Origin: Pseudomonas frederiksbergensis
GTDB lineage: Bacteria > Pseudomonadota > Gammaproteobacteria > Pseudomonadales > Pseudomonadaceae
Length of the DNA stretch: 64,000 nt
Assembly (NCBI RefSeq): GCF_003732665.1
Contig: NZ_MOBP01000022.1
Span: forward strand, 186,001-250,000
Reading direction: 5' to 3'
Position 1 is the stretch's first letter. Every line of letters starts with the position of its first letter. This document shows, one piece after another, positions 45,936 through 56,962 of this stretch. A model generated the notes under the pieces. That model had not been told where the DNA came from and did not search any database. It saw only the letters and a program-made list of their open reading frames with translations. Both the position numbers and the translations under genes were made by a program.

Positions 45936-47066
45936 TTACAACCAGAGGTTCAGCATGCGTGCGCCACGGGTATTGCTGTCGGCGGAGTGCTGGCCATTGG
46001 CGCTGAGAAAGCTCTGCCCGGCGCTGCCCTTGTCCCAGAACTGCCCGCGCAGGAACACGCTCATGCCGGCGATGGCCTGGCTGCTGGGGGGCTGGGCGAT
46101 CAGGGTCAGGCGATGCCAGGCCTGGCCTTCGCTGAGTTCACCGGCCTTGAGGCTGACCGAACCCGGTGTCGACGCGCCTTTATAGCCGCGCCACGGTTTG
46201 TCCCAGGCACCGTGCCCGACTACAAATGCCGGCACCGCCACCAGTTGCGCGCCTTGTTCATCGAGTTTGCGGTAGTTGTCCGGATACCAACTGTCGCTGC
46301 CGATCAGGATGCCCAGGCGTCCGGCCGGGGTGTCGATCACGTTGACCGTGTGATCGGTATTGGCAGCGAGAGTGTCCTGTTCGTCGAAGATCGGGTGCAT
46401 CTGCCGTTGCGGCTGGCCGATCGGCCGACCGTCGCGACCAAACACCACCGTACTGTTGAACAGTGCGCCGCGGCCGATTTTCAGGCTGCCATCGCGCACA
46501 CTCGGTTCCGGCAACACGATGGAGCCGGCCACCAGGGTGACGTGGAATTCTTTCGCCAGACCACCGAACAGCGCCTGGTAATCCTTGGCCATGTCTTTGG
46601 CCTTCATGCGCAGGTGAGCGTCATCCAGGCGACTGGCGCCCTTGGCGCTGATCAGGGCGCGGACGAACTGCAACGGGTTGCTTGCCGCCAGCCAATTCAT
46701 GGCTTCCTTGAGGGTGCTGGCCTGATACAGCTCGTCCTTCTCGCCACTGACCATCAGCCAAGTGCCGACATGTTCCGGCAGCACGACGATGGTTTTTTCG
46801 TTCAACAGGCCCTGGTCCTGGGCCTTTTGCAGATAGGCCGCGAGCTTGCGGTGCAAACGCTCGGGGCTCTGGTAATCAGTGGGGAACAGCTCGGGCTGGA
46901 TGCCCAGCAGGTTGCCGCGATCGGCCGGGGTGCCTTGATCGACCGCCAGATTGATCCGCAGGTCCGACAGGTAATGACCCACCGGACGGTCCGCGGCCCA
47001 CATGGCGTAGGTCGTGAGGGCGGCGACCAGCGCCATGGAAAAGGTCAGGTACAAAAGTTTGCGCAT
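45936..47066 (-). CDS. Nitrilase-fold (carbon-nitrogen hydrolase) protein lacking catalytic residues
   Basis: 376 residues with an N-terminal membrane or signal helix (LTFSMALVAALTTYAMWA). The fold matches carbon-nitrogen hydrolases: VVLPEHVG keeps the Glu, but the Lys region reads QRQMHPIFDEQD with no Lys at the expected place, and the nucleophile region reads GILIGSDSWYP with no Cys. Two of three catalytic residues are therefore missing, so hydrolysis is doubtful and a binding role is likelier. It lies divergent from fadH, and its stop is followed three bases later by the AraC gene start. Confidence 0.78.
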   Translation of the reverse strand: MRKLLYLTFSMALVAALTTYAMWAADRPVGHYLSDLRINLAVDQGTPADRGNLLGIQPELFPTDYQSPERLHRKLAAYLQKAQDQGLLNEKTIVVLPEHVGTWLMVSGEKDELYQASTLKEAMNWLAASNPLQFVRALISAKGASRLDDAHLRMKAKDMAKDYQALFGGLAKEFHVTLVAGSIVLPEPSVRDGSLKIGRGALFNSTVVFGRDGRPIGQPQRQMHPIFDEQDTLAANTDHTVNVIDTPAGRLGILIGSDSWYPDNYRKLDEQGAQLVAVPAFVVGHGAWDKPWRGYKGASTPGSVSLKAGELSEGQAWHRLTLIAQPPSSQAIAGMSVFLRGQFWDKGSAGQSFLSANGQHSADSNTRGARMLNLWL

Positions 47067-47160
47067 GGGAAAGCAGTCGATAACCGTGTGCAGGATTCGC
47101 CGACTAGGGTAGGGCGCCTGCCGGCGCTTGCCAAGGGGCGCTGCGCATTTGGATCAATAA

Positions 47161-47189
47161 GTTGTCAGTTTGGGTCATTGAGTGACAAC
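47161..47189. promoter_or_regulatory. Inverted repeat upstream of fadH
   Basis: GTTGTCA at 47161 and TGACAAC at 47183 are perfect inverted 7-mers, with centres two helical turns (22 bases) apart. It sits in the gap between the nitrilase-like gene and fadH and looks like a dimer-binding operator. Confidence 0.5.
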
Positions 47190-47255
47190 CACGCGACTCT
47201 TAGTCTGTGGCACATGACCGACGGGGGCCGAAGAGCTCCTGCATTTTTCCCGTGA

Positions 47256-49316
<2,061 letters not shown>

Positions 49317-49338
49317 TCTGCAGGCTAATTCTGCCAAT

Positions 49339-49420
49339 GGCTATCGCGAGCAAGCTCGCTCCCACACTGGATCTGTGTTGCGCCGAAGATCAAATGTGGG
49401 AGCGAGCTTGCTCGCGATGG
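49339..49420. repeat. REP pair in reversed order
   Basis: CGCGAGCAAGCTCGCTCCCA comes first and its inverted partner TGGGAGCGAGCTTGCTCGCG second, with a 30-base spacer. The order is the reverse of the usual REPIN, and the motif has AGCTCGC instead of AGCCCGC. Confidence 0.88.
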
Positions 49421-49469
49421 CTGCCTATGAGCGACTAGAATACCGGCTCTATCACCAGAGCCGGCCTCA

Positions 49470-50378
49470 ATGCTCCTCCCTCCCAACGACTGGCTACCCC
49501 AGGCCCCGCTCAACCCCCTGCACCTCGACTGGCTCACCGCCGCCAACATCGAAGTCGCGATCCTGCGCCTGGACCAAATCGACCCGCTGATCAGCGGTAA
49601 CAAGTGGTTCAAACTCATCCAGCACCTCAACGCCGCGAATAGCGCCGGTGCCGATGGCATCATCAGCCTGGGTGGCGCTCACTCCAATCATCTGCACGCA
49701 CTCGCCGCCGCCGGTAAACGCCTGGGCTTCAAAACCGTCGGATTGCTGCGCGGCCATTCCCAAGTCACTCCGACCGTGACGGATTTGCAAGACTTCGGGA
49801 TGGAGCTGCACTGGCTGGGTTACGGCGGTTATCGGGCGCGGCATGAGCCGGGTTTCTGGCAGCCGTGGCAGGCGCAATACCCGAACCTGCACCCGGTGCC
49901 GGAAGGGGGCGGTGGTTTGCTGGGCGCGCGGGGCTGCATGCAACTCAGGGATCAGGTCTGTGAGCAATTGGCCGATCTGGGCTGGAGCGACTACGACGGT
50001 TGGTGGCTGGCCTGCGGAACCGGCACAACGCTCGCCGGACTGGTCCTGGCCGAGGCGGGTGAGCACCCGGTTTATGGCGCGTTGGCAGTGCCGGACGATC
50101 ATGGCGTGGCGCAACAGGTTGAAGCGATCGTGGGGGTGTCGGAATCGGCTTATGAACTGTTCGATGGCAGTCGCGGTGGGTTTGCCAAGGTTGATTCGCT
50201 GTTGCTGGAATTCATCGAAGAGACTGAACAAGCCAGTGGCGTTCCCTTGGAACCGCTGTACACCGGTAAAGCGCTGTTGGCGCTCAAGCAACACGTTGAA
50301 GCAGGAAGATTCCCCCAAGGCACGCGGCTGATCTTCATCCACACCGGCGGTTTGCAAGGCCGACGCGGCTTTAACTAA
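49470..50378 (+). CDS. PLP-dependent ACC deaminase/D-cysteine desulfhydrase family enzyme
   Basis: 302 residues of the fold type II PLP family. The cofactor Lys is in ISGNKWFKL (about residue 45), GGAHSNHLHALAAAG binds phosphate-side groups and CGTGTTLAGL grips the cofactor. Members act as D-cysteine desulfhydrase or ACC deaminase, and the sequence alone does not tell which. ATG 49470 is the first in frame. It lies between two REP elements, with no pathway neighbours. Confidence 0.88.
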   Translation: MLLPPNDWLPQAPLNPLHLDWLTAANIEVAILRLDQIDPLISGNKWFKLIQHLNAANSAGADGIISLGGAHSNHLHALAAAGKRLGFKTVGLLRGHSQVTPTVTDLQDFGMELHWLGYGGYRARHEPGFWQPWQAQYPNLHPVPEGGGGLLGARGCMQLRDQVCEQLADLGWSDYDGWWLACGTGTTLAGLVLAEAGEHPVYGALAVPDDHGVAQQVEAIVGVSESAYELFDGSRGGFAKVDSLLLEFIEETEQASGVPLEPLYTGKALLALKQHVEAGRFPQGTRLIFIHTGGLQGRRGFN

Positions 50379-50394
50379 CACACCACACATCCAA

Positions 50395-50487
50395 CTGTGG
50401 GAGCGGGCTTGCTCGCGAAGGCGGTGTGTCAGTCAACACATGAATCGACTGACCCGACGCCTTCGCGAGCAAGCCCGCTCCCACAGG
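50395..50487. repeat. REPIN
   Basis: Complete inverted REP pair between convergent genes. Confidence 0.92.
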
Positions 50488-50501
50488 GTTTTGCGTAATC
50501 T

Positions 50502-51062
50502 TCAGGTATTGCGGCTGACCCGTTTGGGCATCATCCGCAACAAGGTGTTATCCCCCACTACATAGTGGTGATATAGCCCGGCCACGGCGTGCAGGCCGAT
50601 CAGCCAGTAGCCGATGGTGCCGCCCAGTTCATGCCAGCCCTGGATGCGCCTGGCCAGCGCCTTGTCTTCTGAAACCAGCAACGGCAAGTCAAAGCCGTAA
50701 AACATCACCTGATGCCCCTTGGCGCTGGTCACCAGCCAACCGAGCATCGGCATGGCGATCATGAACAGGTACAGCGCCCAGTGCATCAGTTTGGCCAGGG
50801 TGGTCTGCCAGTGCGGCGACGCCGGGAAGATCTGCGGCGCCGGGCCCAGGCTGCGGGCGAACAACCGTAGCCACACCAGCACAAACACCGTCAGGCCCAG
50901 CATGAAGTGCGATTCGGTGATCAGCGTGCGGCCACCGCTGCCTTTGGGGAAAATCCCGCGAAATTCGATGCAAGCGTAAACCAGGATCAGCAGCACCAGC
51001 ATCAGCCAGTGCAACGCGATCGACACCGTGCTGTAGCGTGAATCGGAGTTCTTCCAGGGCAT
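50502..51062 (-). CDS. Cytochrome b561
   Basis: 186 residues with four membrane helices. Heme-ligand-type His residues are in IALHWLMLVLLI, LMHWALYLF and in LIGLHAVAGLYHHY near the C-terminus. It should pass electrons between quinol and a periplasmic acceptor in the inner membrane. ATG 51062 is preferred to the frame at 51083 because MPWKNSDSRYSTVSIALHW is the family opening. Confidence 0.92.
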   Translation of the reverse strand: MPWKNSDSRYSTVSIALHWLMLVLLILVYACIEFRGIFPKGSGGRTLITESHFMLGLTVFVLVWLRLFARSLGPAPQIFPASPHWQTTLAKLMHWALYLFMIAMPMLGWLVTSAKGHQVMFYGFDLPLLVSEDKALARRIQGWHELGGTIGYWLIGLHAVAGLYHHYVVGDNTLLRMMPKRVSRNT

Positions 51063-51192
51063 ACGGGGCTCTCCACAGGTCAATGCTCAAAGCGCCGTTC
51101 TTGTGCGGCACTGTGCTTTAACTGTAATCCTGTTTTGTCGTATTTGCCTGAGGCGATTTGCCTTCATGGTGCTCTGGATCAGGTATTACCCC

Positions 51193-51287
51193 CTGTAGGA
51201 GCGAGGCTTGCCCGCGAAGGCGGCGTGTCAGTCGACAAAGATGTTGGCTGACAGGACGCCTTCGCGGGCAAGCCTCGCTCCTACAGG
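51193..51287. repeat. REPIN of the TAGGAGCGAGGC variant
   Basis: Arms TGTAGGAGCGAGGCTTGCCC and the inverted partner, with a loop similar to that of the common REPIN. This is the same variant as the left part of the cluster at 22791. Confidence 0.9.
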
Positions 51288-51299
51288 GTAGTGGGTGGG

Positions 51300-52127
51300 T
51301 CAGGCGGTTTGCGGCATCTCGCCGTTCGCCAGGCGTTTGTTGATGTCGGCGATCACCTGGGGCAAATCGGTGATGGTGTCGATCATGTAGTGCGGCCGCG
51401 AACCTTCGAACATTGCGTGAATGCGCTTACGCTCGCTGGCCAGTTCCTCGCTGCCGAGGGCCTGATAACCCGCGTAGTCCAGGCCCAGCGCATTGCCGGA
51501 GCAGATCAGCGCCACGGTCCACATGCCCGCACGGCGACCTTCCAGAATGCCCGGCACCGTGTCGTCGATCTTCACGCAGGCCGCGACATCATCGATACCC
51601 AGGGCAATCACGTTGGCCAGGGCCTGGGCCGGCCATGGGCGACCGTTCGGCACTTCGTCGGTGGCGACCACGTGGTCGGCGAAGTAGCCGTTGGTGGCGG
51701 CCAGTTCCACAACTTTATCCATCACCTGTTTCGGGTAGCCGGAGCAGGAGCCAATCTTGATCCCTTGCTGGCGCAGGTTAGCGATGGTGTCCAGAGCCCC
51801 GGGGATCAGCGCCGAATGCTCGGCGATTTTCTCGATTTGTAGTGGCATGAAGCGTTTGTAGATGGCGGTGACGTCATCGTCGGTCGGCGTGCGGCCGAAG
51901 GCCTTGCGATAACGCTCGGCGACCTGCGGCTGATCACACAGGGTGCGGATGTGGTCCCACTTGCCCATGCCCATCGGCCCACGGGCTTCTTCGATGGAGA
52001 CCTGGACGTCGAACTCGGCGAAGGCTTCGACAAAAATCTGCGTCGGCGCGAACGAGCCGAAATCGACCACAGTGCCGGCCCAGTCGAGGATGGTGGCTTG
52101 GAGTTGGGTTGGGTTGGTGTAGTTCAT
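51300..52127 (-). CDS. phnX: Phosphonoacetaldehyde hydrolase (phosphonatase)
   Basis: 275 residues of the HAD superfamily. It breaks the carbon-phosphorus bond of phosphonoacetaldehyde to give acetaldehyde and phosphate. The nucleophile is Asp15 in [11 protein letters not shown], and the Schiff-base Lys is in [17 protein letters not shown] 52127 is the family start, while the longer frame to 52262 runs through a REPIN. It lies 153 bases after phnW, whose product supplies its substrate. Confidence 0.95.
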   Translation of the reverse strand: MNYTNPTQLQATILDWAGTVVDFGSFAPTQIFVEAFAEFDVQVSIEEARGPMGMGKWDHIRTLCDQPQVAERYRKAFGRTPTDDDVTAIYKRFMPLQIEKIAEHSALIPGALDTIANLRQQGIKIGSCSGYPKQVMDKVVELAATNGYFADHVVATDEVPNGRPWPAQALANVIALGIDDVAACVKIDDTVPGILEGRRAGMWTVALICSGNALGLDYAGYQALGSEELASERKRIHAMFEGSRPHYMIDTITDLPQVIADINKRLANGEMPQTA

Positions 52128-52173
52128 GGTGATCGGATCCTGTGGCAACTGGCTAATGGGTTGGTTGCTTTTT

Positions 52174-52264
52174 TGTGGGAGCGGGCTTGCTCGCGAAAGC
52201 GGTGTGTCATTTGGCAAATATGTCGACTGACACACCGCTTTCGCGAGCAAGCCCGCTCCCACAG
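52174..52264. repeat. REPIN inside the phnW-phnX operon
   Basis: Complete inverted REP pair in the gap between the phnW stop and the phnX start. The RNA hairpin could lower or stabilise one part of the transcript. Confidence 0.92.
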
Positions 52265-52280
52265 GGGATGGTGGTGGGGC

Positions 52281-53390
52281 TTAGATTTCGAGTACTTCCA
52301 TTTCCTGCAACACCTCGGCAATCGCCGCCACTGCCGCGTGCATCTCAGGCGGGTTGACGTGGCCGATGCAGCCGACGCGGAAGGTTTCGACCTGGGTCAA
52401 TTTGCCGGGGTAGAGGATGAAACCCTTGGCCTTGACTCGTTCGTAGAACTCTTTGAACTGGTAGCGCGGGTCTTTCGGGGCGTGGAAGGTGACGATGATC
52501 GGCGCCTGGATCGCGGCGGGCAGGAAGCTGCGCAGTCCCAGTTTGGCCATGTCATCGAGCAACACCTGGCAGTTATTGGCGTAGCGCTGATGCCGCGCCG
52601 GCAAGCCGCCTTCTTCGTTGTATTGCAGCAGGGCTTCGTGCAGCGCCGCGACCACATGGGTCGGCGGGGTGAAGCGCCATTGGCCGGTCTTGGCCATGTA
52701 GGTGTGCTGGTCAAACAAATCCATTGCCAGGGAATGCGAGTTGCCGGCGGCGTTGGCCAGCGACTCCTTGCGAGCGAAGACGAAGCCCATCCCCGGCACG
52801 CCTTCCAGGCACTTGCCCGAAGCGGCGATCAGCGCGTCGAACGGCACCTGTTGCGCATCGACCGGCAGCGCGCCGAAAGAACTCATGGCGTCGATGATCA
52901 GGCGTTTGCCGTGTTGGGCAATGACCTGGGCGATTTCCGGCAACGGATTAAGAATGCCGGTGCTGGTTTCGCAATGAATCAGCGCGATGTGAGTGATGCC
53001 TGGATCAGCCCGAAGCAGGCGATCCACATCGGCGGCGGTGGTCGGTTCGTCTTCAGCGGTTTCGAAGGTGCTGAAGGGGCGGCCAAGCACTTCGCAGATC
53101 TTCGCCAGGCGTTTGCCGTAGGCGCCGTTGATCAGCACTAGGACCTTGCCGTCACGGGGCACCAGGGTGCCGATGGCGGCTTCGACGGCGAAGGTGCCGC
53201 TGCCTTGTAGGGGCACGCAGTGGTGAGTGGCGGCACCGTTGATGATCGCCAGCAGTTGTTCGCACAGGCTGGCGGTCAGTTGGTTGAAGCGGTCATCCCA
53301 TGAACCCCAGTCGACCATCATCGCCTGACGGGTACGGGCCGATGTGGTCAACGGGCCGGGGGTGAGCAGGATGGGTTCGGCAGTACTCAT
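52281..53390 (-). CDS. phnW: 2-aminoethylphosphonate-pyruvate transaminase
   Basis: 369 residues of the class V aminotransferase family. It transfers the amino group of 2-aminoethylphosphonate to pyruvate, giving phosphonoacetaldehyde and alanine. [20 protein letters not shown] is the diagnostic opening, and the PLP Lys is in [16 protein letters not shown] eight bases before ATG 53390 is better than for the ATG at 53396. phnX is downstream and a LysR gene is divergent upstream. Confidence 0.95.
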   Translation of the reverse strand: MSTAEPILLTPGPLTTSARTRQAMMVDWGSWDDRFNQLTASLCEQLLAIINGAATHHCVPLQGSGTFAVEAAIGTLVPRDGKVLVLINGAYGKRLAKICEVLGRPFSTFETAEDEPTTAADVDRLLRADPGITHIALIHCETSTGILNPLPEIAQVIAQHGKRLIIDAMSSFGALPVDAQQVPFDALIAASGKCLEGVPGMGFVFARKESLANAAGNSHSLAMDLFDQHTYMAKTGQWRFTPPTHVVAALHEALLQYNEEGGLPARHQRYANNCQVLLDDMAKLGLRSFLPAAIQAPIIVTFHAPKDPRYQFKEFYERVKAKGFILYPGKLTQVETFRVGCIGHVNPPEMHAAVAAIAEVLQEMEVLEI

Positions 53391-53431
53391 TCTCATGTCC
53401 TCGCAATCGATGGGATGACGCTACGGGGCTT

Positions 53432-53443
53432 AAATTGCAATTT
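53432..53443. promoter_or_regulatory. Palindrome between phnW and its LysR
   Basis: AAATTGCAATTT is a perfect 12-base palindrome in the gap of about 110 bases. A second imperfect one (CAATCAAATTGTTTG) follows at about 53455. Both are plausible LysR or promoter elements. Confidence 0.45.
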
Positions 53444-53499
53444 GCCGACGTATCAATCAAATTGTTTGTTGTTATGCCAGCCATCAGTGAGGGTTATTC

Positions 53500-54366
53500 A
53501 TGAATCTGTTCCAGCTCCGCGCATTCGACGCCGTAGCCCGGGAAGGCAGCTTTACCCGGGCCGCCGCACGGCTGTTCATCAGCCAACCGGCGGTCACCGG
53601 GCACATCAAGGCGCTGGAAGAGCACTACCAAATCACCCTGTTGCGCCGCACCGCCCGACGGGTGGAGCTGACGGAAGAGGGCACCAAACTGGCGGCGATC
53701 ACCCGGGCAATGTTCGGCCTCGCGGAAGAAGCGCAAGTGATGCTGGAAGCCAACCGCCAGTTGCTGACCGGGCGCCTGGAAGTGGCAGCGGACGGACCGC
53801 ACATGGTCATGCCGATGCTCGCTAGCCTGCGGGCGCGCTATCCGGGGATCACCGTGAACCTGCGTTTGGGCAATGCTCAGGAAACCCTCGCCGCGTTGCT
53901 GTCCGAACATGCCGACGTCGCGGTACTGACCGAAGTCGAGCCGCGCAAGGGGTTGCATCTGCAAGCCCTGAGCGAATCACGGATTTGTGCGCTGGTGCCG
54001 GCCGCGCATCCGTGGGCGCAACGCACGAAGGACGTGCAACTCAAGGAACTGGATCAGGTGATCATGGTGCTGCGCGAGCCGAGTTCGATTACCCGGCGTA
54101 CGTTTGATGAGGCTTGCACTCAGGCCAAGGTCAATCCCCGGGTGTTGCTGGAACTGGACAGTCGCGAGGCGGTGACCGAGGCCGTTGCCGCCGAATTGGG
54201 GGTTGGCGTGGTCTCTTCGGTAGAAGTCAGCCATGACCCGAGGGTGGTGGCGGTGCCGATTATTGGCGAGGGGTTGGTCAATCGGCACATGATCGGCTGC
54301 ATGGAGCGGCGGCGGGATTTGCGTTTGATTCAGGCGTTTTTCGATTTGGCGCCAAATCTGACATGA
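53500..54366 (+). CDS. LysR-type regulator, phosphonate-associated
   Basis: 288 residues with the LysR helix-turn-helix (FDAVAREGSFTRAAARLFIS, then QPAVTGHIKALEEHY) and the substrate-binding domain. Shared phrases with the next LysR gene, such as REPSSITRRTFDEAC here versus REIGSVTRQTLEEEM there, show they are paralogues. It is divergent from phnW-phnX, so it most likely controls them. Start 53500 has no competing start near. Confidence 0.92.
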   Translation: MNLFQLRAFDAVAREGSFTRAAARLFISQPAVTGHIKALEEHYQITLLRRTARRVELTEEGTKLAAITRAMFGLAEEAQVMLEANRQLLTGRLEVAADGPHMVMPMLASLRARYPGITVNLRLGNAQETLAALLSEHADVAVLTEVEPRKGLHLQALSESRICALVPAAHPWAQRTKDVQLKELDQVIMVLREPSSITRRTFDEACTQAKVNPRVLLELDSREAVTEAVAAELGVGVVSSVEVSHDPRVVAVPIIGEGLVNRHMIGCMERRRDLRLIQAFFDLAPNLT

Positions 54367-54378
54367 CCGCGCAATCTC

Positions 54379-54485
54379 TGTAGGAGCTGTCGAGTGAAAC
54401 GAGGCTGCGATCTTTCCTGGTTCACTTGAGTCTCAAGCGAAAGGTCAAAAGATCGCAGCCTCGTTTCACTCGACAGCTCCTACGG
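54379..54485. repeat. 35-bp inverted repeat (second REP family)
   Basis: Perfect 35-base arms GTAGGAGCTGTCGAGTGAAA... at 54380 and the inverted partner ending at 54484, loop about 33 bases. It lies between two convergent LysR genes and supplies the stop codon of the second. Confidence 0.9.
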
Positions 54486-55358
54486 GGAGGGGAGGCTTTC
54501 GCGCACCATCTCCAGAAACGTCGCCACCACCCGCCGCGAACTCTGCTCGCGCAAACACACCAGCGTCTCCGTCAGCCGCCGCTTGCAGTCGGTAATCGGC
54601 AACGCGCACACCCTGGAGTCAGCACCAAACTCGGCCGCCGACACCACACCAACACCAATCCCCACCACCACCGCCTCTCGCGCTGCTTCCCGACCTTCCA
54701 CTTGAATCGCCGGCCGAATCCGTAACCCGGCGCCGGCCATTTCCTCCTCCAAAGTTTGCCGCGTCACCGAGCCAATCTCCCGCAGCACCAACGGCGTGTC
54801 ATCCAGATCCGCCAGGCAAATCGACTCGCGATTCGCCCACGGATGATTGCGCGAGACGAACGCCACCATCGGGTCATTGCGCAGCGGCAGCGAGATCAAG
54901 CGCTCGTCGCTGACCTCTCGACCGAGTAACGCCAAATCAGCCTGATAGTTGAAAAGCCTAAACAGCGATTCATCGGTGTTGCCGGTTTCGATTTTCACGC
55001 TGATACCGGGGTAGCGCTCGCAGAAGCGGGCGATCTGCGGCAACACGTGCACCGGCGCATCCACAGCGAGGATCAGGCTGCCGGTCTGCAACGCCCGGGA
55101 ATCCTGCAACAGCTCCTGGGCTTCGGCCTCGATGACGAACAAACGCTGGGTGATGCCCAACAAGCGTTCGCCCAGATCTGTCAGGCGCACGGAGCGTTTG
55201 TTGCGGTGGAACAGCAACACGCCGAAGCGTTCTTCGAGTTTGCGCACTTGGTCGGAAATCGCCGGTTGCGTGAGGAATAGCCGCTCGGCGGCCTTGGTGA
55301 AGCTTCCGTGAACGGCCACGGCGTGGAAGGCTTTGAGTTGGGCGTGGGAAACCGACAT
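54480..55358 (-). CDS. LysR-type regulator, paralogue of the phnWX-linked one
   Basis: 292 residues. Helix-turn-helix FHAVAVHGSFTKAAERLFLT, then QPAISDQVRKLEERF. The effector domain has SREAVTEAV-like EGREAAREAVVVGIGVGVVS, matching the neighbour's SREAVTEAVAAELGVGVVS. The CTGGAGG site and ATG 55358 support the start. Its stop lies in the 35-bp inverted repeat. It is divergent from the OPA transporter and FAD oxidase, which it probably regulates. Confidence 0.92.
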   Translation of the reverse strand: MSVSHAQLKAFHAVAVHGSFTKAAERLFLTQPAISDQVRKLEERFGVLLFHRNKRSVRLTDLGERLLGITQRLFVIEAEAQELLQDSRALQTGSLILAVDAPVHVLPQIARFCERYPGISVKIETGNTDESLFRLFNYQADLALLGREVSDERLISLPLRNDPMVAFVSRNHPWANRESICLADLDDTPLVLREIGSVTRQTLEEEMAGAGLRIRPAIQVEGREAAREAVVVGIGVGVVSAAEFGADSRVCALPITDCKRRLTETLVCLREQSSRRVVATFLEMVRESLPSP

Positions 55359-55626
55359 CGAAACCTCCAGTAACAAGCTGAGCTTATATTGGAAATACGA
55401 TAAATCGATTTCACTTATTAATCAGTAATTGTTTTTATCGGCCTCAGCCCCGGTGACTGGTCAGTCGAACAGCGTCGGTGGCCATGAGCCTGCGGGTGCA
55501 ACAGCAGGACTCATCTGACCGGTATCGCTTCAGGGAAGCCGCGATATCGAAGTGCTCAACAATAAAAAAACAGGCGTTATTTCTCAATTTCTGCCGGCAC
55601 ACTCACACCCTGAGGTCAGAACCACC
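55359..55626 (+). promoter_or_regulatory. Divergent control region of LysR and the transporter
   Basis: The 268-base gap has an A/T-rich stretch near 55385-55440 (GATAAATCGATTTC... TTATTAATCAGTAATTG) that probably holds the promoters and LysR site. No further gene is seen, apart from a possible upstream in-frame extension of the transporter. Confidence 0.4.
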
Positions 55627-56952
55627 ATGAACAAGCACATCGGCACCATCAAGCGTTGGCGCGTGCAGATCTTCGCCATCACCTGGCTCGCTTACGCCGC
55701 TTTCTACTTCACCCGCAAAGCTTTTTCGGTGGCCAAACTGGGGATCGCCGAAGACCCCACTTTCATGCTCGACAAAATGGCCATGGCCAACCTCGACGCG
55801 ATCTACCTGGCGGCCTATGCCGTCGGCCAATTCACCTGGGGCATCCTCGCCGACCGCTTCGGCCCGCGGGTGGTGGTGCTCGGCGGCTTGCTGATTTCCG
55901 CAGCGGCAGCGCTGGTGATGGGCAATTTCGCCACGTTGCCGATCTTCGCCACCTGCATGCTGATCCAGGGCCTGGCCCAGTCCACCGGATGGTCAGGGCT
56001 GTGCAAGAACATCGGCAGTTTCTTTCCCGCCGAGCAGCGCGGGCGGGTGCTGGGGTTGTGGAGTTCCTGTTATGCCTTCGGCGGACTGGTGGCCTCACCG
56101 TTCGCCGGTTGGTGGGCTTACACGCTGGTGGGCACTTGGCACGCCGCGTTCATTTCCAGTGCGGCGGTGGTTGGGCTGGTCGCCGTGCTGTTTTTTATTT
56201 TCCAACGCAACAAACCGGAAGACGTCGGCTTGCCCGCCGTGGAACCGGAACCGGAGTTGAGCGCCGAGGAGGCCTACGCGCAGAGCAAGATCAGCGTGTG
56301 GGAGCCGTTGAAGGAAATCCTGCGCAACCGCACGGTGCTGGTACTCGGGCTCTCGTACTTCCTGTTGAAACCGGCACGTTACGCGATTCTGTTGTGGGGA
56401 CCGGTGATCGTCTTCGAACAAATGCCCTCGGTGGGCAAGGTCGGTGCGGCGATTATTCCGACGTCTTTTGAACTGGCCGGGCTGCTCGGGCCGATCATGA
56501 TTGGCCTGGCCTCGGACAAACTGTTCGGCGCCCGGCGCATGCCGGCGTGTGTGATCAGTCTGTTGGCGCTGACGGTTTCCCTGGCGCTGTTCATGGGCGC
56601 CCTGCACACCGGCAGTGTGTTGCTGGTGGTGGCGCTGTTGTTTGTCATGGGCCTGACCCTTTACGGCCCGGACTCGATGATCAGCGGCGCGGCGGCGATT
56701 GATTTCGGCACAGCCAAGGCCGGCGCCACGGCGGCGGGTTTTGTGAACGGTTGCGGTTCGGTCGGGGCGATTCTTGGCGGCTTGCTGCCGGGGTATTTCG
56801 ACTCGGTGACGGTGTTCATCATCTTCGCCGGTTGCGCGATGTTCTCGGCCTTCGTCCTGATCCCGCACTGGAACAGCCGCCCGGCCGGCCTGAGCCTCGA
56901 CTGCGCCTTCGTGCCCAACCAACCGATGACGATCAAACCCCTGCGTACCTGA
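55627..56952 (+). CDS. OPA-family MFS transporter (GlpT-like), phosphonate-linked
   Basis: 441 residues with twelve helices. ITWLAYAAFYFTRKAFSVAK in helix 1 and the later LYGPDSMISGAAAIDFGTAK are features of the organophosphate:phosphate antiporter family (GlpT/UhpT). Family members carry phosphorylated solutes, so a phosphonate such as 2-aminoethylphosphonate is a sensible cargo here. ATG 55627 starts MNKHIGTIKRW, and the frame opens earlier at 55552. It lies 10 bases upstream of the FAD oxidase gene: one operon. Confidence 0.88.
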   Translation: MNKHIGTIKRWRVQIFAITWLAYAAFYFTRKAFSVAKLGIAEDPTFMLDKMAMANLDAIYLAAYAVGQFTWGILADRFGPRVVVLGGLLISAAAALVMGNFATLPIFATCMLIQGLAQSTGWSGLCKNIGSFFPAEQRGRVLGLWSSCYAFGGLVASPFAGWWAYTLVGTWHAAFISSAAVVGLVAVLFFIFQRNKPEDVGLPAVEPEPELSAEEAYAQSKISVWEPLKEILRNRTVLVLGLSYFLLKPARYAILLWGPVIVFEQMPSVGKVGAAIIPTSFELAGLLGPIMIGLASDKLFGARRMPACVISLLALTVSLALFMGALHTGSVLLVVALLFVMGLTLYGPDSMISGAAAIDFGTAKAGATAAGFVNGCGSVGAILGGLLPGYFDSVTVFIIFAGCAMFSAFVLIPHWNSRPAGLSLDCAFVPNQPMTIKPLRT

Positions 56953-56962
56953 GGAAACCTCC

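Noticed and set aside
45081-47255. 724-codon forward frame over the AraC and nitrilase-like genes
   Set aside because: It spans two well-supported reverse genes and their junction, with no motifs of its own.
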